A stretch of 64,000 nt of DNA, taken from positions 434,001 through 498,000 of the forward strand of contig CAWCMA010000007.1 in NCBI GenBank assembly GCA_963796565.1, in the 5' to 3' direction. The position numbers were made by a program, and so were the translations under genes. Within the stretch, counting starts at the first letter, position 1, and each line of letters starts with the position of its first letter. The DNA comes from JAKAVN01 sp963796565. Lineage in GTDB: Bacteria; Desulfobacterota; Binatia; Binatales; Binataceae. The notes beneath the pieces were generated by a model that made no database searches, was not told the DNA's origin, and saw nothing but the letters and a program-made list of their open reading frames with translations. This document shows, in pieces, positions 42,225 through 50,723 of the stretch.

Positions 42225-43199
42225 ATGGACCTCGGCAAAGACATGATGATCGAGATGTACCGCTCGATGCAGCGGATTCGGCAGTTCGAGGGGCGGGTGC
42301 GCGACCTCGCGATCGCCAGCGAGATTCCGGGCTTCGTGCACGTTTCGATCGGCGAAGAGGCGAGCGCGACCGGCGTTTGCGCGGCGTTGCGCAAGACCGA
42401 CCGCATCACCTCGACCCATCGCGGCCACAGCCATCTGATCGCCAAGGGTGGCCGGCTCGACCGCATGATGGCCGAGCTCTACGGCAAGCGCGAAGGCTAC
42501 TGCAAGGGCAAGGGCGGCTCGATGCATATAGTCGATTTCGCGCTCGGTATCCTGGGCGCCAACGGGATCGTCGGCGCCGGCTTGCCGATCGCGACCGGCT
42601 CGGCGTTGGCCGCGCAAATCGCGGGGCGCGACGACGTCACCGCCTGCTTCTTCGGCGACGGCGCCTCCAACGAGGGCACCTTTCACGAATCGCTCAACCT
42701 CGCCGCGGTCTGGAAACTGCCGGTGGTTTTCGTCTGCGAGAACAACGGCTACGGTGAATTCACCCCGATGGAGACCGTGACCTCGGTCAAGGATATCGCG
42801 GTGCGCGCACAGGGCTACGCGATTCCCGGCCAAATCGTCGACGGCAACGACGTGTTCGAAGTCTATCGCTACGCCAGCGAAGCGATCGCGCGGGCGCGGG
42901 CCGGCGATGGGCCGACGCTGCTGGAGTGCAAGACCTACCGATGGGAGGGCCATGTGGTCGGCGAGCAGGCTTTCCTCGGTTCGGCCGGCTACCGTACCGA
43001 GTCGGAGATCGAGGCCTGGAAAAAGAAATGCCCGATCATCAAATTCGAACAGTTCGTGCTCGAGGGCGGCAAGATCGACAAGGCTGAACTCGATCGCATC
43101 GTGAACGAGACACAAGCCGAACTCGAAGCCGCGGTCGAGTTCGCGCGCAAGGGCACTCTGCCCGATCCGTCCGAGGTCACCGACGACGTTTACGCCTAG
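42225..43199 (+). CDS. pdhA: 2-oxoacid dehydrogenase E1 alpha (PDH/acetoin type)
   Basis: This 324-residue alpha subunit of the thiamine-diphosphate E1 component acts on pyruvate (or acetoin or branched 2-oxoacids). It has the TPP motif FFGDGASNEGTFHESLNLAA...CENN, the conserved GKGGSMH motif in GYCKGKGGSMHIVDF, and STHRGHSH. The ATG at 42225 has GGGGGAGG upstream and starts MDLGKDMMIEMYRSM; a longer frame upstream has poor support. It is followed by the beta subunit after 45 nt and then E2. E3 is not in the window and probably supplied elsewhere. The pdh symbol is the most likely but aco (acetoin) is possible. Confidence 0.9.
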   Translation: MDLGKDMMIEMYRSMQRIRQFEGRVRDLAIASEIPGFVHVSIGEEASATGVCAALRKTDRITSTHRGHSHLIAKGGRLDRMMAELYGKREGYCKGKGGSMHIVDFALGILGANGIVGAGLPIATGSALAAQIAGRDDVTACFFGDGASNEGTFHESLNLAAVWKLPVVFVCENNGYGEFTPMETVTSVKDIAVRAQGYAIPGQIVDGNDVFEVYRYASEAIARARAGDGPTLLECKTYRWEGHVVGEQAFLGSAGYRTESEIEAWKKKCPIIKFEQFVLEGGKIDKAELDRIVNETQAELEAAVEFARKGTLPDPSEVTDDVYA

Positions 43200-43244
43200 G
43201 CGTGCGCGCGAAAACGATTCGGACGCGGAGCGAGGAGCATCACC

Positions 43245-44216
43245 ATGGCGCTGGTCAGTTATATACAGGCAATCAATCAAGCGATCGACGAAGAGATGGC
43301 GCGCGATCCGCTCACCTTCGTGATGGGCGAGGACGTGATCCTCGCGGCGTTCGGCGCCACCCGCGGGTTGCACAAGAAATACGGTCCCAGCCGCGTGCGC
43401 AACACGCCGATCTCGGAGGCCGGGTTCGTCGGCGCGGCGGTGGGCGCGGCGATGGCCGGGACGCGCCCGATTTGCGAGGTCGAATTCGCGAGCTTCTTCT
43501 ACTGCGCGATGGACCAGGTGTGTAACCAGGCGGCCAAGCTGCGCTACATGTCGGGCGGCCAGGCTCGGATGCCGATAACCTTCCGGGCCGTGTATGGCGC
43601 GGTCGGCGGCGCGGCCGCACAACATTCCGAAACCGTGTATGCGCAGTTCCTGAGCGTGCCGGGGTTGAAACTCGCGATGCCGTCCTCGCCCACCGACGTC
43701 AAGGGAATTCTCAAGAGCGCGATTCGCGACGACAACCCGGTAATCGTCTTCGAACACTTGTCGCTCGGACGCTTGCGCGAGGAAATGCCCGCCGGAGATC
43801 ATCTGATTCCGCTCGGCAAGGGCGCGATCAAACGTGCGGGAGACAACGTGACCGTGGTTGCAATCGGCGCGATGGTGCCCAAAGCGCTCAAGGCCGCGGA
43901 GCGGCTCGCCGCCGACGGTATCAGCGTCGAAGTCGTCGATCCGCGCACGCTGATTCCGCTCGACCTGGACCTGATCCTGGAGTCCGTCGCCAAGACCAAT
44001 CGCGTGGTGATCGCCGACGAAGGCCATCTGCGCGGCGGTGCGGCGGCCGATCTCTCCGCGCTAATCGTCGAGAAGGGCTTCGACCTGCTCGATGCGCCGC
44101 CCAAGCGCGTAACCTCGCTCGACGTCCCGATTCCATTCAGCCCGCCGCTGGAGAAAGCGGCGATCGCCAACGACGCACAAATCGAGGCGGCGGTTCGCGA
44201 ATTGGCAGGGCGCTGA
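43245..44216 (+). CDS. pdhB: 2-oxoacid dehydrogenase E1 beta
   Basis: This 323-residue beta subunit of the E1 heterotetramer has MALVSYIQAINQAIDEEM, VMGEDVILAAFGATRGLHKKYGPSRVRNTPISEAGFVGAAVGAAMAG (TPP-binding half-site with the conserved Glu) and VCNQAAKLRYMSGGQ. The C-terminal transketolase fold contains VVDPRTLIPLDLD and ADEGHLRGG. Length and motifs are standard for the AcoB/PdhB type. It forms a unit with the upstream alpha gene and the E2 gene that starts 135 nt downstream. Confidence 0.94.
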   Translation: MALVSYIQAINQAIDEEMARDPLTFVMGEDVILAAFGATRGLHKKYGPSRVRNTPISEAGFVGAAVGAAMAGTRPICEVEFASFFYCAMDQVCNQAAKLRYMSGGQARMPITFRAVYGAVGGAAAQHSETVYAQFLSVPGLKLAMPSSPTDVKGILKSAIRDDNPVIVFEHLSLGRLREEMPAGDHLIPLGKGAIKRAGDNVTVVAIGAMVPKALKAAERLAADGISVEVVDPRTLIPLDLDLILESVAKTNRVVIADEGHLRGGAAADLSALIVEKGFDLLDAPPKRVTSLDVPIPFSPPLEKAAIANDAQIEAAVRELAGR

Positions 44217-44351
44217 GCTTCGAGTTCGACGTGCTATCGAGTCCATCTGGTTTTGCAACATTTGCGAGTTCCGCCGATTTCCACGCGCTTGCCGGATGCG
44301 AAACGTTCTTCTGATATGACGCCGCGCGTTCGACCCTGAGTGAGATTTTCT

Positions 44352-45659
44352 ATGGCCGTCGAAGTGACCATGCCCAAGTTTGGACTCACGATGCAGGAGG
44401 GCACGATCCAGCGCTACTTCAAGGCGCCCGGCGACAGCGTGCGTGCGGGTGAGCCTCTGTACGAGGTCGAGACCGAGAAGGTGTTGTACGAAGTCGAGGC
44501 GCCGGCCTCGGGCACGCTTGCCGCCGCGTTGTTCCCCGAGGGCGCGACGGTCGAGTGCGGAGTCATAATCGCGGTAATCGCCGAGGGCGGCGAGGATGTG
44601 GCCGCGCTCGGTGCTCGCTACGGCGATGGTGCCGCGGCGCGAGCGGGAGCGCCCGCCGCCGCGGCGGCGGGCGCTCCCGCTCGCGCCGGTAGCGCGGACG
44701 GCGCCCAATGCGCCGCCCCGGCGTCGTCCGCCGCTTTGGCGGCGGACGACGCTGGGGCGCGCCGCGCCATCAGCCCGGTCGCGCGCAAGCTCGCCGCCGA
44801 ACTCGGCGTCGAGCTTGCGCGCGTCACCGGCAGCGGCCCCGGCGGACGCATCACGCGCGAGGATGTCGAGCGCGCTGCGTCCGCCGCGCACGCGGCGCCC
44901 GTTACCAGCGCCGGCACGGGCGGCGCCGGCGCCACGGTACCACCACCGCCGGCGGCAGGGGCAGGCGCGCCTGCCCCTGCCGCCGCCGGCAAGCCGCTCC
45001 TGCGTAGCATCCCGATGCGCGGGATGCGCAAGACCATCGCGGATCGCATGTCGCAGAGCCTGCAGCAGAGCGCGCAGCTTACGATCGTTAGCGAGGCCGA
45101 CGTCACCGCGGCCGTCGAATTGCGCGAGCGGCTCGTCCGTCAGTTCAATTTCACTTACGGCGATCTGCTGGTCCAGGCCGTGGCGCGCGCGCTGCTGCGT
45201 CATCCGCGAATGAACGCGCGGCTCGCACAGGATGCGATCGTGATCATGCCGCAGGTCAACGTCGGGATGGCCGTGGCGCTGGAAGATGGACTGATCGTGC
45301 CGGTGATTTTCGACGCAGATAAAAAATCGTTGCGGGAAATCGCCGTGGTGACGCGCGAGCTCGGCGAGCGCGCTCGCACCGGCAAGCTGCGGTTGGAAGA
45401 GGTGAGCGGCGGAACCTTTACAATTACCAATCTCGGCACCTACGGAGTGGATGCGTTCACGCCGATTATCAATACGGGCGAGATCGGGATTCTTGGGGTC
45501 GGCCGGATCATCGAGAAGCCGGTTATCCATCGCGGCGAGATCGCGCGGCGCTCGATGATGACGCTCAGCCTGACTTTCGACCATCGGTTGATCGACGGCA
45601 CGCCGGCCGCGCAGTTCCTTCAGACAGTGGTCGAGATTTTCAACTTCGGCGAGCGCTAG
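44352..45659 (+). CDS. pdhC: 2-oxoacid dehydrogenase E2 acyltransferase
   Basis: This 435-residue dihydrolipoyl acyltransferase has a lipoyl domain with the lipoylated Lys in VETEKVLYEVEAP near residue 43. An Ala/Pro/Gly-rich linker (~residues 95-135) contains two DNA palindromes. The peripheral subunit-binding domain is AISPVARKLAAELGVELARVTGSGPGGRITREDVE. A second Ala/Pro linker has a third palindrome, and the catalytic domain ends LTFDHRLIDGTPAAQFLQ with the HxxxDG motif. It forms the core of the E1 alpha/beta-E2 complex and takes acyl groups to CoA. The linkers are unusual at the DNA level. The ATG at 44352 is chosen; four more residues upstream are possible. Confidence 0.94.
   Translation: MAVEVTMPKFGLTMQEGTIQRYFKAPGDSVRAGEPLYEVETEKVLYEVEAPASGTLAAALFPEGATVECGVIIAVIAEGGEDVAALGARYGDGAAARAGAPAAAAAGAPARAGSADGAQCAAPASSAALAADDAGARRAISPVARKLAAELGVELARVTGSGPGGRITREDVERAASAAHAAPVTSAGTGGAGATVPPPPAAGAGAPAPAAAGKPLLRSIPMRGMRKTIADRMSQSLQQSAQLTIVSEADVTAAVELRERLVRQFNFTYGDLLVQAVARALLRHPRMNARLAQDAIVIMPQVNVGMAVALEDGLIVPVIFDADKKSLREIAVVTRELGERARTGKLRLEEVSGGTFTITNLGTYGVDAFTPIINTGEIGILGVGRIIEKPVIHRGEIARRSMMTLSLTFDHRLIDGTPAAQFLQTVVEIFNFGER
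44639..44684. repeat. 46-bp perfect palindrome in E2 linker 1
   Basis: Two 22-bp arms are exact reverse complements around a central gc, with no loop. It encodes an Ala/Gly/Pro-rich stretch (AGAPAAAAAGAPARAG) between the lipoyl and subunit-binding domains of E2. Such a long perfect palindrome inside a gene is rare. Confidence 0.95.
44714..44759. repeat. 21-bp-arm inverted repeat in E2 linker 1
   Basis: Arms 44714-44734 and 44739-44759 match with one mismatch (a G-U pair in RNA) around loop tttg. It lies 29 nt after the first palindrome, still in the linker, and encodes PASSAALAADDAGA. The central sequence gccgcTTTGgcggc resembles that of hairpins at 22574 and 62509. Confidence 0.95.
44950..44985. 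repeat. 36-bp perfect palindrome in E2 linker 2
   Basis: Two 18-bp arms without loop lie between the subunit-binding and catalytic domains. It encodes PAAGAGAPAPAAA. Together with the two palindromes in linker 1 it makes three palindromes placed only where no fold is disturbed. Confidence 0.95.
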
Positions 45660-45691
45660 GCTGCGCGCGCGGCCGGTCTCTGACACAAGCG

Positions 45692-47221
45692 ATGCTTACC
45701 CAGCCCGGCGGCTACGGCTCTGAAACGCGACGCGCTCGCGCGAGCGTTGGAAAGAAGCGCGTCGCGCCTCGCTTCCTCGCATTGGCGGCGGTACTGACGC
45801 TGTCGATGGGCGTCGGCGCGGGCGGCGGCGTGAGTATCGGGTGGGCGGCCCACGTGCCAAAGCGTATCGACGGGGCCGCGGCCGGCGAAGCTCCGGCGTC
45901 CAAGGCCTTCAACTGGGACAAGCTGACCCAGGAGGCGACGGCGCTGCTGTCGCAGTACATCCGTATCGATACCACCAATCCGCCAGGCAACGAGCTCGGA
46001 GCGGCACGCATGCTGCGCGAGAGATTTCTCGCCGATGGAATCCCGGCCACGGTCTGGGAGCCGATGCCGGGACGCGGCGTGGTGGCGGCGCGGTTGCATG
46101 GCATCGGCAAACATACCAAGGCCATCGTGCTGCTCAGCCACATGGACGTGGTGCCTGCTAATCCCAAGCAATGGCAAGTGCCGCCATTCTCGGGCGAGGT
46201 CAAGGACGGTGATATCTGGGGACGCGGCGCGATCGACGACAAGGGTCCGGGCGTGATCGAAATGATGGCGATGCTGGCGATCAAGCGCGCCGGCATCCTG
46301 CTCAACCGCGACGTGATTTTCATCGCGACCGGCGACGAGGAGGAGGGCGGCCGCAACGGCGCCGGATGGTTTGTCGGACACGAGAAGCAGGTCTTTGCCG
46401 ACGCCGGCTACCTGCTCAACGAGGGAGGCGGAATCGCGCAGACCCCCGGCCATCATCGCTTCTATGCGGTTTCCTTGGCGGAGAAGACTCCGATGTGGCT
46501 CCGGCTGACCGCCCAGGGACCAGCCGGCCATGCCGCGGTGCCTCCCGACGAAACCGCCGTCACGCACCTCAATGCGGCGCTAAGCAAGCTCATCGCGTAC
46601 CGCCCGCCCGTCCACGTGATCGATACGGTGCGCGACTATTTTCGCGCGGTCGCCAAGCTCGACAAGGGACCAAGCGAATTCAAGAACATCGTGCTCGCGC
46701 TGCGCAAGCCCGCCTACCGCAAAGAGTTCCTTCTGAACCCGCGGTACAATGCGCTGGTGCGCGACACAGTCACGCCGACCGTGCTGGGCGCCAGCCAGAA
46801 AACCAACGTGATTGCGCCCACCGCCTACGCGGAGGTTGACTGCCGCCTGCTGCCTGGCACGGACCCCGCGGAATTTCTCGACCAGATCCGCCATGTGATC
46901 GGCGACGACACGATCAAAGTCGAAGTTTTGCTCAACTTTCCCGCGGTCTCCTCACCTCCTCGTTCGATCCTGATGAACGCGATCAACGCGGTCGCGTGGC
47001 AGGACGGCCACGACACGGTCATTCCGACGATGATCGCCGGCTTCACCGACAGCCACTACTTTCGCGCCGCCGGTCTTGTCGCCTACGGCTTTGTGCCGGT
47101 TGAATTGACCACGGCCCAGGAGCATACGGTGCATGGAGTCAATGAGCGGATCGAGGTGAAAGAGCTGGGCAACGGGATCCGGCGGATGGTTGAATTGTTG
47201 CGCTTCGCGGCCGGAGGCTGA
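45692..47221 (+). CDS. M20-family zinc metallopeptidase (exported)
   Basis: This 509-residue carboxypeptidase-like protein has an N-terminal membrane/signal segment after ~25 polar residues (RFLALAAVLTLSMGVGAGGGVSIGWAA). Zinc-site motifs are VLLSHMDVVPA (His ligand and Asp), WGRGAIDDKGPGV (bridging Asp) and ATGDEEEGGRNGA (catalytic Glu and ligand Glu). A dimerisation domain includes GPAGHAAVPPDE, and the last ligand region is GFTDSHYFRAAG. This is the carboxypeptidase S / CPS1-like M20 group, hydrolysing peptides or N-acyl amino acids in the periplasm or beyond. It starts 33 nt after E2 but its role is not evidently linked. Confidence 0.9.
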   Translation: MLTQPGGYGSETRRARASVGKKRVAPRFLALAAVLTLSMGVGAGGGVSIGWAAHVPKRIDGAAAGEAPASKAFNWDKLTQEATALLSQYIRIDTTNPPGNELGAARMLRERFLADGIPATVWEPMPGRGVVAARLHGIGKHTKAIVLLSHMDVVPANPKQWQVPPFSGEVKDGDIWGRGAIDDKGPGVIEMMAMLAIKRAGILLNRDVIFIATGDEEEGGRNGAGWFVGHEKQVFADAGYLLNEGGGIAQTPGHHRFYAVSLAEKTPMWLRLTAQGPAGHAAVPPDETAVTHLNAALSKLIAYRPPVHVIDTVRDYFRAVAKLDKGPSEFKNIVLALRKPAYRKEFLLNPRYNALVRDTVTPTVLGASQKTNVIAPTAYAEVDCRLLPGTDPAEFLDQIRHVIGDDTIKVEVLLNFPAVSSPPRSILMNAINAVAWQDGHDTVIPTMIAGFTDSHYFRAAGLVAYGFVPVELTTAQEHTVHGVNERIEVKELGNGIRRMVELLRFAAGG

Positions 47222-47253
47222 GGGGTGCGGATGGGAGCCGGGATATAGGGACT

Positions 47254-48435
47254 ATGCTGCACGCGGGAGTTGGATACTCGATCTCGAATAATCCGAGGGT
47301 TGCCGCCGCCGAAGCTACGCGGGAGGCGATGCGCCAGGCGGGCTTGCGTCAGGCGGCTGGCGCGCTGTGCTTTGCGACCACCGCCCATGGCGCGGGCTTC
47401 GGGTTGATCGTGCGGACGGTCGCGGCCGAGGCGCGCACCCGCGAGGTGGCCGGATGCTCCAGCGTGGGCGTGATCGCGGCCGAGCGCGAAATCGAATCCG
47501 GTCCCGCGGTCGCGGTGATGGTCTTCGGCGGTAGCTCGCTCAGCGCCAAGCGCCTGTTTGTACCCTCGCTGCGCGGTCGCGCGCGCGAGGCCGCCGGCGA
47601 GATCGCCGCCGCGGTGCGCCCGGCGCTCGGCAACAACAACCTGCTCTGCCTCTTCGCCGACACCTACAACACTGAGCCCGACGCGCTTTTGAGTGCGCTG
47701 GCGCGCGAGCTTCCCGGCGTGACGGTGGTGGGAGGCGGAGCGAGCGAGGATGGATCGATCGGCGAGACCTTTCAGTTCTGCGGCGACACCGTAAGTTCCA
47801 ACGCGGTGGCCGGAATGCTGCTCGCGGGCGATTTTGATCTCAACCTGGGCGCGTCGCTTGCTTGCACGCCGTTGGGCAAGACCTACCGGGTCACCGCCGC
47901 GCGCGACAACATACTGGTCGAACTCGACGGGCGGCGCGCCTTCGACGTCTTCGCCGAGTCCGCGGGCCCGCTGGCGGAGGACCTCAAGCGCGCCGTCGCC
48001 TTTGTCTTCCTGGGCGTCCCGCTCGACCCCGAGGCCGAACAGATGGAGCGCGGGCGCTACATGGTCCGCAACATCGTGGGCGCGAGCACCGAGCATGGGG
48101 TGCTCGCCGTCGCTCATCGTCCGAAAATTGGCGAGCGGGTGGGTTTCGCGTTGCGCAATGGCGAGCGCTCGCGCGACGACCTCAAGGACATGCTCGAGGA
48201 GCTGCGGACGCGCGCGGCGGCGCAGCCCGTCTTTGGATTGTATTTCGATTGCGTCTCGCGCGGCGCCGCGCTCTACAACATTCCCGACCACGACTCGGCT
48301 TACATCGGCCGCTATCTCGGCCATCTGCCGATCGCCGGCTTCTTTACCGGTTTCGAGATTGGCCCGCTGGGCGCCGGTTACGGGACGCTTCAATATTCGG
48401 GGGTGCTGGCACTGGTCAGCGGCAAGACAGGCTGA
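47254..48435 (+). CDS. FIST-domain sensor protein
   Basis: This 393-residue protein has a FIST_N domain (AEATREAMRQAG, FATTAHG, VAGCSSVGVIAAEREIESGPAVAVMVFGG) and a FIST_C domain (NILVELDGRRAFDVF, then GVLAVAHRPKIGERVGFALRNGERSRDDL and GLYFDCVSRGAALYN). FIST proteins are thought to bind small ligands such as amino acids and act in signalling. No kinase or GGDEF domain is attached, so this is a stand-alone sensor or a ligand-binding regulator. It is between the M20 peptidase and an acyl-CoA dehydrogenase on the same strand. Confidence 0.92.
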   Translation: MLHAGVGYSISNNPRVAAAEATREAMRQAGLRQAAGALCFATTAHGAGFGLIVRTVAAEARTREVAGCSSVGVIAAEREIESGPAVAVMVFGGSSLSAKRLFVPSLRGRAREAAGEIAAAVRPALGNNNLLCLFADTYNTEPDALLSALARELPGVTVVGGGASEDGSIGETFQFCGDTVSSNAVAGMLLAGDFDLNLGASLACTPLGKTYRVTAARDNILVELDGRRAFDVFAESAGPLAEDLKRAVAFVFLGVPLDPEAEQMERGRYMVRNIVGASTEHGVLAVAHRPKIGERVGFALRNGERSRDDLKDMLEELRTRAAAQPVFGLYFDCVSRGAALYNIPDHDSAYIGRYLGHLPIAGFFTGFEIGPLGAGYGTLQYSGVLALVSGKTG

Positions 48436-48567
48436 GCGGCGGGCCGCGCGATTTGGGACGACGCGCGCTTGCAGGGCTCAAACGGTTAGTGGTAGCTGGA
48501 ATCTGGCTCCGGGCGCGGACCCTTCCGCGAAGAGCGCATTCCAGCCGGCAACGGAGGAACAGCTAAA

Positions 48568-49701
48568 TTGGATTTCGGATTTTCAGAAGAGCAAGAGATG
48601 CTGCGCGACGCGGCCAAGCGCTTTCTGGCCGACAACTGCTCGACCAAGTTCGTACGGCAGATGATGGCCGATGAGAGCGCGCACGACGCGGGCTTCTGGC
48701 GCAAACTGGTCGATCTCGGATGGCCCGGGTTACTGATACCCGAGGAGTACGGCGGCCAGGGCGGCACCTTCCTCGATATGACGGTGATCGCCGAGGAGGC
48801 CGGCAAGGCGCTGGTTCCCGGCCCCTTCTTCGCCGCCGCACTGCTCGGCGCGCCGATCGTGATCGAAGGCGGTTCCGACGCACAGAAGAAAGATCTGCTG
48901 CCGAAAATGGCCAAGGGCGAATACATCGCGACCGTCGCAATCGCCGAGGCGGCGGGGCGTTTCGACGCGGGCGGAATTGAATTGAAGGCGGCCAGGAAAG
49001 GCGCCGACTATACGCTTTCGGGCGAGAAATTTTTCGTGCCCGATGCGCACGTCGCCGACTGTATCGTGGTGGCCGCGCGTAGCACGGGCAGCGGCGAGGA
49101 CGGCGTGACCCTGCTGATGGTGCCGGCGAAACAAAAAGGCGTGACCGTGACTCAGCTCAAAACCGTCGACATGACCCGGCGGCTTTGTCACGTCAAGTTC
49201 GAAGGCGTCATTGTCCCTGGCGCGAATTTACTCGGCAAAGAGGGTCAGGGATGGCCGATCCTGCGCCGCACGCTGGATATCGCAACCGCCGCGCTGTCGG
49301 CCGAGATGGTCGGCACTGCGCAAAAGGCGCTCGATATCGCGGTCGATTACGCCAAGACGCGCGTGCAATTCGGCAAACCGATCGGATCGTTCCAGGCGGT
49401 CAAGCACAAGTGCGTCGACATGATGGTGGCGGTGGAGAACACGCGCTCGCTCACTTACTACGCTTGCTGGACGGTCGACGAGCGGCTGGCCGAGGCCGCA
49501 ACCGCGGTGCCGATGGCCAAGGCGTACGCCTCGGACATGGCCAAGAACGTCACCAGCGAGGCGATCCAGGTGCATGGCGGAATCGGTTTCACGTGGGAGC
49601 ACGACATGCATCTGTACCATCGCCGCGCGTTGGCCGGCGAAGCGAACTTTGGCAACGCGCCGATCCATCGTGAGACTGTCGCGAAATCACTGCTCGCCTG
49701 A
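48568..49701 (+). CDS. Acyl-CoA dehydrogenase
   Basis: This 377-residue flavoprotein begins LDFGFSEEQEMLRDAAKRFL with a TTG start preceded by GGAGGA. N- and C-terminal helical domains flank the beta domain (YIATVAIAEAAGRFDAG, YTLSGEKFFVPDAHVADCIVVAAR). FAD-binding is in RVQFGKPIGSFQAVKHKCVDMMV and QVHGGIGFTWEHDMHLYHRRA, a signature of the FadE type with the W-E-H-D motif. The substrate is unknown; steroid, long-chain and branched acyl-CoA are all possible for this group. Confidence 0.92.
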   Translation: MDFGFSEEQEMLRDAAKRFLADNCSTKFVRQMMADESAHDAGFWRKLVDLGWPGLLIPEEYGGQGGTFLDMTVIAEEAGKALVPGPFFAAALLGAPIVIEGGSDAQKKDLLPKMAKGEYIATVAIAEAAGRFDAGGIELKAARKGADYTLSGEKFFVPDAHVADCIVVAARSTGSGEDGVTLLMVPAKQKGVTVTQLKTVDMTRRLCHVKFEGVIVPGANLLGKEGQGWPILRRTLDIATAALSAEMVGTAQKALDIAVDYAKTRVQFGKPIGSFQAVKHKCVDMMVAVENTRSLTYYACWTVDERLAEAATAVPMAKAYASDMAKNVTSEAIQVHGGIGFTWEHDMHLYHRRALAGEANFGNAPIHRETVAKSLLA

Positions 49702-49751
49702 ACCGCGGGCGCATTAGCAAGACGCAGTTCGCACGGCACTTTTGAAGCTGG

Positions 49752-49782
49752 AGAGCCGCAGTCCGATCGGGACCGCGGCTCT
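49752..49782. terminator. Bidirectional terminator-like hairpin
   Basis: The hairpin agagccgc/gcggctct (8 bp) continues after an A-C mismatch with 4 more pairs around a 5-nt loop. It lies 50 nt after the acyl-CoA dehydrogenase stop and 12 nt before the end of the convergent NTF2-like gene. A short T/C-rich run follows on the plus strand. Confidence 0.6.
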
Positions 49783-49794
49783 TCGTTCCTTCAA

Positions 49795-50184
49795 CTAGCA
49801 CAGCACCTCGTTGGCGTGCATCGTATCGAGATACTCGCGCACAGCCTGGATCTTGCCGCCGCGGACCTCGCACAGAAAGTGATAACGATTCTGATAGGTC
49901 TTGCCGCTCTTCATCTTGGCGAACGACTCGGCCTCGACGGCCACGCGATCGCCCTCCGCCGTTACTCCCTTGACCCGCAGCGCGAGTGCGCCGTCAATTG
50001 CGGCGCCTAGCTGGCCGAGCAACTCGACGAACTGCGCCTTGGTCCTGGTTCCTGACAACGGAAAATTGCCCTGAATCCACCAGGTTGCCGAATCGCTGAG
50101 CGCATCGAGTGCGGCGGCGGCATTGCCTGCGTTCAGATTTTCGAAGAAGCCCAAAACGATTTTCTTACTCTCATCGGTATTCAT
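49795..50184 (-). CDS. NTF2/SnoaL-like protein
   Basis: This 129-residue alpha+beta barrel protein of the NTF2-like superfamily has VLGFFENLNAGNAAAALDALSDSATWWIQG, then PLSGTRTKAQFVELLGQL, VAVEAESFAKMKSGKTYQNRYHFLCEVRGGKIQAVREYLDT. These are the SnoaL-like ketosteroid-isomerase-type fold signatures. Members hydrate, isomerise or merely bind small molecules; here the catalytic dyad is not obvious. It is alone between two plus-strand genes. Confidence 0.9.
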   Translation of the reverse strand: MNTDESKKIVLGFFENLNAGNAAAALDALSDSATWWIQGNFPLSGTRTKAQFVELLGQLGAAIDGALALRVKGVTAEGDRVAVEAESFAKMKSGKTYQNRYHFLCEVRGGKIQAVREYLDTMHANEVLC

Positions 50185-50723
50185 GTTGATTCCCTCCTTT
50201 GCGGTCTGTCCGTTCCCTCAGCGCGTTTGATCTTACGACGCGCGCGCCAAAGCAATCGCGATTTAGCTCCTGCTCGCCGGGTGCGGTGAGTTTGGGGCTA
50301 TTGCGGACGGTTTGGCAAGGTTTACCGCTACAAGTCGGTAACCTTTGCTGCCTCTTCGCGCGACGCCTACAGGATCGCCCGATTCCGCGAGACCGCCGTG
50401 GGCACGGAGTTTGCGTCTTCATCTTCCGATCTGCCGGAGAGTGGATTCAGCAACCAGGCCCGGAAGCCGCTCCGGAAGCCAATCCGAGTGTCGTGCATGA
50501 TGCGCTTTGCGGTGCCTCCGCTTCGTCAAACGGCTTTACCTCCCAGCGAGCTTCCGGGCCATTTAATAACGCATTGCGATGAAAAGTCTGTCGTTTGAAA
50601 GCCTGGGGTCTAATCGCCGCCAGCCGGAAATGCGGCCTCGCTCGCACCAGTGGCGGACGCAGTCGGCCTCTGAATGTGGAACGGCTCGCCTGGCGTTGTG
50701 CGCGAACGCGATTTGATGCCGTA
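50185..50723. other. Intergenic region
   Basis: This 539-base stretch lies between the NTF2-like gene and the ExeA-like ATPase gene. It contains a hairpin near 50318-50346 (aaggtttaccg and cggtaacctt) in an otherwise featureless sequence. The open frames in it have no recognisable fold or good composition, and I do not call a gene. Confidence 0.5.

Noticed and set aside
50199..50582. 127-residue plus-strand ORF between the NTF2-like and ExeA-like genes
   Set aside because: Low-complexity composition with no domain and no start signal.
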